Assembly: GCA_965178125.1 (NCBI GenBank)
Contig: OZ237774.1
Span: 62,001 to 126,000 of the forward strand
Source of the DNA: Bilabrum cf. latius
Taxonomy: Eukaryota; Bigyra: Bicosoecida; Bigyra; Bicosoecida
DNA: 64,000 nucleotides
Reading direction: 5' to 3'
The notes below the pieces were generated by a model. That model searched no databases. It was not told the DNA's origin and saw only the letters and a program-made list of their open reading frames with translations. Positions 56,508 through 64,000 of this stretch are shown in pieces (position 1 is the first letter of the stretch; each line of letters starts with the position of its first letter). A program made the translations under genes and the position numbers.

Positions 56508-58070
56508 TCAAGAAAGGATGCAAGGACATACGGCACTAATGCAATCATCATCTTTCCAACCCCTCCTCTTGCCTGAGTATATGACACGCCTGTTTCTCTC
56601 TCTCGCAAGAGATCTCCGTACTAGCTGAGCACATTCATCGTGCCCATTCCTTGCTGCAGCCTGCATCGCGTCAATCTTCACACCGCCGACAGCCACCTTC
56701 TACTCCGCACCACCTGCCATCACACCCAGTCTCAGCCTCCTTGCAAGCTCCAGTGGCCTGCCCTCGGCTGCGGCCCGCCACACCAGTCCGGCGTCTCTCT
56801 TTGCATCACTTGCTGCTCGATGCCGCACGATTGTCCTTATCTTGGACATCCTGGACCGGTGTTCTTCGAGTTTGGGCAGGAAGGTCCGCTTGACTCTGAC
56901 GACGCTTGCTCTCATACACGAGCTCCACCAGTTGAAAAACACCATTCGCGGGTTGTCTGCCACGGCCTGAAGCGTTTTGGAGTACTCGTCGTGCGCCTTC
57001 CGACGGTCCTAGAACTCGTCTCCAAGCCCAATGGACAACGCTCGCATTCCCTAGTTTTGCCGTATTGCCTGTCTCAGCAAATCCATCGTGGTTTGACCTG
57101 TTTTTTTTTTATACCAGGGATCTTCGCACATATTGAACCTCATCCACAAGTCACGAATGCCCTTGTTGAGCTGAACGAAGCGAGGCACAGTGCTTGCGAT
57201 CAGTTGGAAAGCCTGCAGGTTGCCAGCTAGTATGGATATGGATAGCCACCTGATAGTTCTGTTTGCAACCAGTGCATTCGACCACGCCTAGAGCTCGTCT
57301 TGGAACACTATACACGTCCCTAGGCCGCAGTGGGTTACGCTCTTGTTCCGTTCGATCGCATCTGCCATCACTCGATTTCGGTTGCAGTTCAACTGTATCG
57401 CGGGCTAAGCCAGCGATATAGAGTCCTCAAGCCAGCCAAGCGTCCCTCCCATACATAGTGAATCAATGCTGCAATTCGAGTCGACCAAGACATCCCGAAG
57501 CAGCTCGATGCATTCGATAGGTATAGTACGTGCGTGGTGGAGGTGCAGAGATGTGAGCCTGGGAGCCCCGCCCTTTGCAAGCATTGCTGGTGCTAGTGCA
57601 GCCATGGCATCTCGCTTCCATTCGCACTATTGGAAGCATAAGCATTGCAAGTGCAGCTCATCAATTGCAACGGAAGCCAGTTGGCTCAAGTTTGCGGCAA
57701 GTTCTGCATCTACTACATCCTGATGCAGTTGCAAGCACCGAAGTCGAGCACCATCTAAATTATGCATGCTACATAACTCTGAGACGCTTGCGCTCCCTGT
57801 TGAATCAGGAAGGTAAATGGTTGAGAAGCCTGCCTTCACAGCTCTACGTACTTCGCCAGTCGAGCTGGTATTACCGGAGCAATCGCACTTTTTGAAATCA
57901 ATGCCAGGCATGCAGCTGCACCTTAACTGTAGCACGGGAAATACAAGAGGGCGTTGTGGCAAGACGCGTTCAAACTACCAGTGAGCATAGGAGTAGAGCT
58001 CAGATCTCAATGCGGTTCTCACCATGGCATGATCACATGGAAACTCCGAAGCAAACCAACATCCTCTCAT
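56508..58070 (-). CDS. LRR-type protein 2 with shared C-terminal module
   Basis: Exon 1 is 58070-58023 (16 codons, MRGCWFASEFPCDHAM), the intron 58022-57927 and exon 2 57926-56508 (TGA); the product is 488 aa. UAG lies at 57629, 57407, 57290, 57053, 57011 and 56702. It is a close paralogue of LRR protein 1: LHLQCLCFQ-UAG-CEWKRDAMAALAP, SLHLHHARTIPIECIELL, SIDSLCMGGTLG, RTIRWLSISILAGN and the same C-terminal module and ankyrin-like end. Both introns are 96 bases and start at the same codon position. A 10-A run near 57101-57110 is in frame here and encodes Lys, where the paralogue has another sequence. Three UAGs (57629, 57290 and 56702) are shared in position with LRR protein 1. Confidence 0.74.
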
Positions 58071-58363
58071 TATAATCCTGTAAATCAATGTTCTGATGAC
58101 TGATACCTGGAATAGATAGTCTAGTTTCTTTAGTTCCGCTAAATCCTGATGCGCGGCGCCATTGGAACCATCGAATCCGTGGATAAACATCCAGACTGCA
58201 TCAGATATCGCCAGGTATTATCTGGAGTATAAGTTTTTTCATCTTTTGCACGAGTCGCTGTAGAGCAGCCGCTAAACGTAGCAATCGATTGATTGAATCC
58301 AGTGGTTGAAGAACCCTTCAGCGACATCCTGGAACTTCGCAGTTCTCCTGGTTGTTTGTTGCA

Positions 58364-61300
58364 ATGGCGAAACCCCCTTCCAAAGAGAGAGCCAAGCGTC
58401 TGACCCCAGCCCCGCTCGGCTTGCTATCGGCTACAGTGCTTCGGCCTGCAGCATGGATGGCCTGGCCAGGAGAGCGATCATCCACTGCCACTGGCAGCAC
58501 GCAGCGCAGCACCGGCATAGGCGACAGGCTCACCGACGGACCAGCATCATCATCTAAGACCGGCAAGGCATCGCATGTTACGGCTCGAAGCGGCACTCGA
58601 CCGTCGTAGCCGCCCACCACCGCCCCTTAGCAGCCGCACCACAGCAGCAATCACCTCTAGCTGGAGCGAGCAGCAGCACCCATGCCGCGCGCGGGTGCAG
58701 TGGTCTCCGTGGCTGCCTCCTCGGGGGGATGCTACGCCGTCACCGACCGGGGACAGCTGCTGCGCGCGGGTGCATCGCACGGTGGCGTGGCACAGCTGAG
58801 GCCGGTCCCGGTGCGGGTGCCCCTGGCCCAGGTGGCCTGCGGCTTTGAGCACACCATGCTGCTGGATAGGCAGGGCGGTTTGCTGTGCGTGGGCAAGGAC
58901 GGGGGCACGGGGGCCCTGGGGGTGCCTGGGACCTCCGTTGTTCCCCGGGTGCGACCGTGCGTGGCGACGATCGGTCGCAAGGTCCTGGCGGTGGCAGCGT
59001 TCGGGCGTGGCACCGCCGTGGCGGTGCAGCGTGGCGGCGGTTCCGGTGTGCTGCGCTGGGGATCCGGAGCCGATCCCTCGGGGGGTGACGTGGGGGAGGA
59101 GAGCGGGGGCGATGGTGTGACGAGTGCGGCGGCGCGCGGGAAGGGGCTGGGGCCGCAGGGCGGGGGCGAGGGGCTGGTCTGGAGCGCGGGCGCATCGCAG
59201 TGCAATGCAGCCGGCATCCCGATCGAGGAGTGGGACCCTTGGCGCTTCACCCCCTTCCTGCATGAGGGCGGGGGCAGGCGCAGGCACATGCCACGGGTGG
59301 AGCAGGTGGCCCTGGGGCCGGAGCACTGCATTGCGGTGACGTCCGAGGGTCACGCGTACTACTGGGGCACGCATCAGGTGGTCAAACGCAGCGATGAAGG
59401 GGTGGTCAAAGCTGCGGAACTGCTGCGGCGCACATCGGCTGGCAATGGGCCCAGCGGGAGCAGCGAACGTGCCCAAAAGGCGGGTACGGGGTCAGGTGCA
59501 CTGCACGGTGGTGCAGTGTCGCTGCCCCCCGACCTGGAGCCCACGGGCACGCTGCGGGACAAGTTCGTCGCGGCGCCGGAACTGGTCGGTTCCGCAGCCC
59601 TCCGGGTGGCCGGCGCCAGTGCGGGCCGAGGGCGATCCTTTGTGCTGACCCAGGAAGGCCGGCTGCTGGCGTGGGGCTGCCTCGCGGGTTTGGCCAGGTC
59701 CAGGCCGGAACACCTTCTGGAGGCGGCGGCGCCGCGCATAGTTGGGGAGGCCGGGGATGTTGGGCCCAGCGGAACCGGTTCCGCTCCGCGCGGCGCCCGC
59801 GTGCCCCTGGAGCTGGCCCAGGCGGCCCGGCGCGCCGGGTGCGTCGTGCCGTGCGGGTGGGAGAGCGGCGGGATCCGGAGCCTAAACTACGGCCCGGCTT
59901 CGGTTGGTGGTGCCAGCGGTGGCGTGAGGTCTGCTGGGGCTGGGGGGCTGCCGCCTCGGGGACCCGGTTCCGCAGACGGCCGCGCGGGAGCGGGAAAGGC
60001 GGGCCTTGGGGTCGGACTCGATGCAATGGGTGGTGCTGGCTCTGGGGCAGTTTTGGCTCCGGGTCACTTGCTGTCGGCCGGGTCCATGCGTCGGGTGCAG
60101 AGCGAGACCGGGCCGCTGGACCGGTTGAGTGCCGGTGTGACGAGTGACGGAGGGAGTGTAACGAGTGAGCCGGAGGGCAAGGGGAAGCACCCGCTCGGGT
60201 CTCCGCTCGGGCGGCGGGGCAGGGGGGGTAATTCACCGGGGGGAAGGAAGGGGGCATCGACCCCATCGAGGGGACAGCGGGGTCTGCAGGCCATGGCCGC
60301 TCTTAGTTCCGCAAACGAGGGCGCCGCGCAGAAGCTCACCACGCCGCAGCTGATCCGGCAGATGTCCGAAGGCAGGATCGGATCGGGCAGCGGCAGCCGG
60401 GCCGGTTCGCCGGCGCCGCGCGGCGGGCCTGGTTCCGCAACCAGCAGCACTGAAGGCGCGCCGCGCGTGGCGCTCGCCGGTCTCCTGCATTCCGACTCCG
60501 ACTCCGACTCGGACTCGGACTCGGAATCGAAACCCGACCAGGCAGGCCCCGGGGCGGCGGCACAGGGGGGCCATGTGCCGGGTACAGGCGCGCGCGTGCC
60601 CAGGCAGGCCCCCCTTCGGACCAGGGCCGACAGCGACGGGCAGGGAGGCGCATGGAACGTGGCAGGGGGCGGGAACGTGGCAGGGGGCGGGAACGTGGCA
60701 GGGGGCGGGAGCGTGGCAGGGGGCGGGCCCGGTTCCGGTTTTGCCGCGGGGGCCAAGGGGGGGGGGCCCTCACCGGCAGGGAACAAGGCCCAGTCGGCAG
60801 GCGGGGGGAGCGGGCCCGAGGAGGACGACGATCGGAGCAGTGAGGCATCGGGGGCAAGGCGTAGCGCGCTATCGGGCGGAGCAGGTGCACTGCACGCAGG
60901 CGCGGGCGCGGGTCACGATCGCGACGATCTTGTCGGTGCCGGCGATGATGACTCACCGCACGGCGTTCCCGCGGGGAGGCAGAGCAGCCAGGAGACTGCA
61001 CCAATCGAAGATGAAGATGATACACGCATGGTTAGGTTGCAACCGCCGTGGCCGCCGTTGGGGTGGATTCCCCTGGGGGTTGTGGGGAGGGCGGGGGCGG
61101 CGCGAGACGTGGCTGCGGCGGGGCGGGGGCAGCCATGGCGGGTGGTTCCGCAAGGCGCGGCGCCGCTGCCGCCCACCCGGCGGGAGCAGCAGCTCGCACT
61201 TGCGACCAAGGCTGCGAGCACCTGCTTCCAGCCGCACTCGTCACCCCTGGACGTGAGCGGTGGCCTCCGGTGGCGGGCCATCGTGGAGGGGCCCTGGAGC

Positions 61301-64000
61301 GCGGAGGGGCAGCTGCGGGGCAGCGGTGTGACGAGTGCGATGGGGACTTCGCATGGGCTGGGCGGTGGCACGCTATCCCGGGATGCGTCTGCCCTGTCCC
61401 GGGGGTCCAGTGTGACGAGTGCGACGGGGGAGGAGGCCTTCGTGGCGGGTGCCACGGGCCTGCCGGGGCCGCGGGCGAGGGCGCTGCTCCGCCTGTGCGG
61501 GGGGAGTCCCGAGGCGGCCGTGGAATCCTGGCTGGGAGGAGGTGTGACGAGTGACCAGGTGGAGGCGGCCGTGTTTGAAGATGAAGCAGAGGCGGCCAGC
61601 AGGGAGGGGCGACTCACGCAGGCTAACAGGGGGGTGGCGGGGGCGGGGGCTCCCGACCCCCTGCCCAGGGCGGACTGCCCTCTGCCCGTGCACGGTGTGA
61701 CGAGTGACCACAGGGTGGCCGCCGTGCTTCTTCCGCCGGAGCGCCCTGCCGACCTGGTGGTGGGTGCATCGCACGGCGGTGCATGGGCGGGCGATCTCCT
61801 CGCCGATCCCCGGCCCCTCGGGCGAGTCGATGAGGTGGAGGGTTCGTCAGGCGCATCGCCATCATCGCCCTCGAAGGTTGCGGGATCGAAGCGGTTTTCG
61901 GGGAGTGAAGGTCGTTTTGCCGCCTCTGGCAGGGCACAAATGGCAGCCTGGCTTGCTCAGCGACTGGTTGGGTCCGCATGCGCGGCGCCGGTTCCGCTGC
62001 CAAAGCCCGCGGGTGCAGGATCGGCATTCCGAGCAGCAGCAGCCGCCGCCGGCGCTTCGGCCTCGGGCGATGCCGGCGCCGCGCAGCCTTCCGATGTTCC
62101 GCAATCCTTGTCGGAGGACGAGGGGCGCGACCTTGCGATCGCGGCGGGGCCACGCATGGCCGTGCTGTTTTCAGCTCCGGACGAATCGGTGCCCGGGCCC
62201 GTATCGGCTTCTATCCAGGGTGCAGCGCACGGCAGTGCACCCGGGGATGTCTGGGCCGCGGACGGACTCGACGCATAGATCGCGGTTGCAACCGCCGTCC
62301 TGATGGATTCGGAGCCACAACTCGCGGCGGAGGCAGCGCGGGTCTTGTGGGAGCACTTGGAAGGCGGCGAAACCGCAACCGGCAGAGGAAATGCGCGGCG
62401 CCCCCCGGGCCCCCTGGCCATGGTTCCGCTGCTCCCCGCCCGGCTCACCACGGCGGACGGTCCCCTGCACGTGACCCCACGATGGGGGGGGATTTCCCCC
62501 GAGTCCCACCGGCTGCTCCCCGGGCCCCTAGGCCTAGCCATCAGCCCCGCCCGGCTGCAGGTGCACGTCACTGCGGTGCTGCTGGCGTCCGGTGGGTCGC
62601 AGAAGCCCTTCGATCCTGCGAGCGGAGCGATGCTTCCAGCAGATGACCGCCCATCAGCGGCCCAGCCACCGCGAGCTGCATCGTCATCATCGTCATCGTC
62701 GTCGTCGTCGTCACATGCAGCCCAGGCCCAGGCCCTGGCCATCGCCATGCGGGGAGCCCCGGCCGGCGCGCTGGGGCCGTGGATGGGTCGGCTTGGGTCC
62801 GGTGTGACGCGCGTGGATGGGGGGGCCTCGACGGGGGCGCTCGTGGGGGCGGCGGCGGGTCTGCGGGCCGCGGCTGACGTCAGCGGGTCATCAGCTCTGA
62901 TGGTGCACTCGCTCGGGTCTAGGTGCCTGCGGGCGCCCACCGTGGCCGAGGAACAATCCGCGCTGGGAGTGCGCGGCGCCGGTTCCGCTGTGACGGGCAG
63001 GGTGCTCCGGGTGATGGGCCGGCGGGCGGTGTCGCAGGGCCTGGCGAGGGTGTGGGGCGGGCGTGTGACGAGTGCTGCGGCACGGTTCGGGAGTGGCGGC
63101 GGTGGTGACACGACTCGGGTCGCGGGGACAATTTCGGCACCGGATCTTGCCTGGCTCGCGGTGCGGGTCGCTTCCGGCGGGTCTGGTGGTTCGAGCCGAT
63201 CGAGTGCAGAGGTGGGCAGCAGCAGCAGCAGCAGCGGGAGCAGCATGGATGCCCAGTGGCTGGGGCGATTCGTTGTGTCGCTGCCTGGCGGTGCCCTCGA
63301 CCTCGAGATGGATGCTGGCGCACGGCAGAGGTCAGGGGGCCCTGAACACGATGACGATGGCGATGACGATGACGGTGATAATGGCCATGCTCCGCGATTG
63401 GACGCATAGTCACACCCAGGGCCCAGGGAACAAATGGGGCCCAGGGAACAACTGGGTCCCAGGGAACAACTGGGGCCCAGGGAACACGCCTTGGAAGCCG
63501 CACCCGCCGTGCGCGTGGCGGCGGGCTCGAGGAGCAGATGGCTGCTGACCCATCTCGGTGACCGACTGCGCTTGAGGGGTGGCCAAAGTGGCACCCCGGC
63601 GCGGGAGGGCCCTCGAGCAGCTTCTAATGCGCGAGGCAGGAGCGGCCTGTGGCACCCCTGGGAGGCACTGCCCCAGTACGGTCCCCCGCGCGGCGCCGAC
63701 GGAACCGAAGCGCCGCTGGCTGCGGATTTGACCGCGCTTGTGATGAACGGGCTCTTGTACGCCGGCGGTCTCCGCTCCGATGGAGACGAGGACGGCGGGC
63801 TCGCATCCGGGGAGGATGGTGTGACGAGTGGATCGGATCGCCGCGTGCTGCCGTCATCGCGCCGCCCCTCGGCCCGCGCCGTGCTCGGGCTCCTGGCCCA
63901 GTGGATCCACGAGGATCGGATCACCGTGCCTTGCTTGTTCCCTGGGGAACAGCAAGGACCGCGCGGCAGCACCGCCGGCGGCCAGGCCTCTCGGACCGAG
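58364..64000 (+). CDS. Very large RCC1-repeat protein, possibly HERC-like (runs off right edge)
   Basis: One open frame of at least 1879 codons carries UAG at 58607, 58628, 58658, 62276 and 63407. After a basic N-terminus, RCC1-type repeats appear at about residues 110-470: GGCYAVTDRGQLLRAGA, VACGFEHTMLLDRQGGLLC, VALGPEHCIAVTSEGHAYYW and RSFVLTQEGRLLAWGCLAG. A segment at about 1025-1060 (LPGPRARALLRLCGGSPEAAVESWLGG, abridged) resembles a UBA domain. The rest is Gly/Ser/Ala-rich. RCC1 plus UBA-like order suggests a HERC-type ubiquitin ligase; a HECT domain, if any, lies beyond the window. The gene is dense in iterated DNA words (TGTGACGAGTG about eight times, GGTTCCGC/GCGCGGCGCC several times). 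Confidence 0.72.

Noticed and set aside
58107-58190. 28-codon upstream exon for LRR protein 2 ending at CAG|GTATCA
   Set aside because: Its phase does not fit the next exon, and LRR protein 1 has no counterpart. The start at 58070 is supported by paralogue comparison.
1-64000. Pseudogene or readthrough explanation for the internal UAG codons
   Set aside because: Decay would introduce UGA, UAA and frameshifts as well. Only UAG is found, the frames are otherwise intact, and UAG falls on conserved Gln. Readthrough of up to 17 stops in one protein is implausible.
1-64000. Bacterial or viral origin of the window
   Set aside because: Spliceosomal introns, a microexon, mitochondrial targeting and eukaryote-only genes (DPH5, HELLS, WDR44) exclude a bacterium, and nothing virus-like is present.

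Overview
The window is GC-rich nuclear DNA from a microbial eukaryote, probably a protist or alga; no lineage can be named from the sequence alone. The signs are spliceosomal introns (mostly GTGAG...CAG, about 90 to 380 bases), mitochondrial and ER proteins, an SNF2 chromatin remodeller, diphthamide synthesis, ankyrin and LRR repeat families, and long Gly/Ser/Ala-rich linkers. No tRNA, rRNA, CRISPR or intact transposon was found.

The main result is a variant genetic code. UAG is a sense codon, almost certainly glutamine. UGA is the usual stop and UAA a rarer one. Read with the standard code, most genes break into fragments. Read with UAG as Gln, the fragments join in frame. About 69 in-frame UAG codons fall in about 20 genes, 17 of them in one 4.9 kb open frame. 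Several sit where known families have Gln: the SNF2 GTPLQN motif, the Mpo1/DUF962 motif before the last membrane segment, and two PINK1-like kinase positions. All coordinates below use this code.

Layout, left to right: NAT10-like RNA acetyltransferase (-, runs off the left edge); Arf-like GTPase (+); Cys-rich membrane protein (+); Mpo1-like dioxygenase (-) divergent from an ACAA2-like thiolase (+); an ankyrin cluster (8.0-15.0 kb) with a truncated duplicate, a small Ser-rich gene and a 381-bp tandem repeat; a 1646-aa F-box plus multi-membrane-span protein (+); Nop12/RBM34-like (+) and HELLS/DDM1-like remodeller (+) 74 bases apart; ankyrin gene (-); RIB2-type deaminase (+); orphan secreted protein (+); DPH5 (-); isocitrate dehydrogenase with a 7-base microexon (+); WDR44-like protein (+); two related small membrane proteins (+); armadillo-type protein (-); an ankyrin + PINK1-like kinase + WW protein (+); sterol 3-beta-dehydrogenase/decarboxylase-like protein (-); two LRR paralogues (-) flanking a secreted glycosidase-like gene (-); and a large RCC1-repeat protein (+) running off the right edge.

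The genes are mostly unrelated housekeeping genes plus expanded repeat families, as expected of a nuclear chromosome; there are no operons. Two features lie outside the genes themselves. Several short DNA words recur far more often than chance. A C-terminal protein module is shared between the ankyrin and LRR families.
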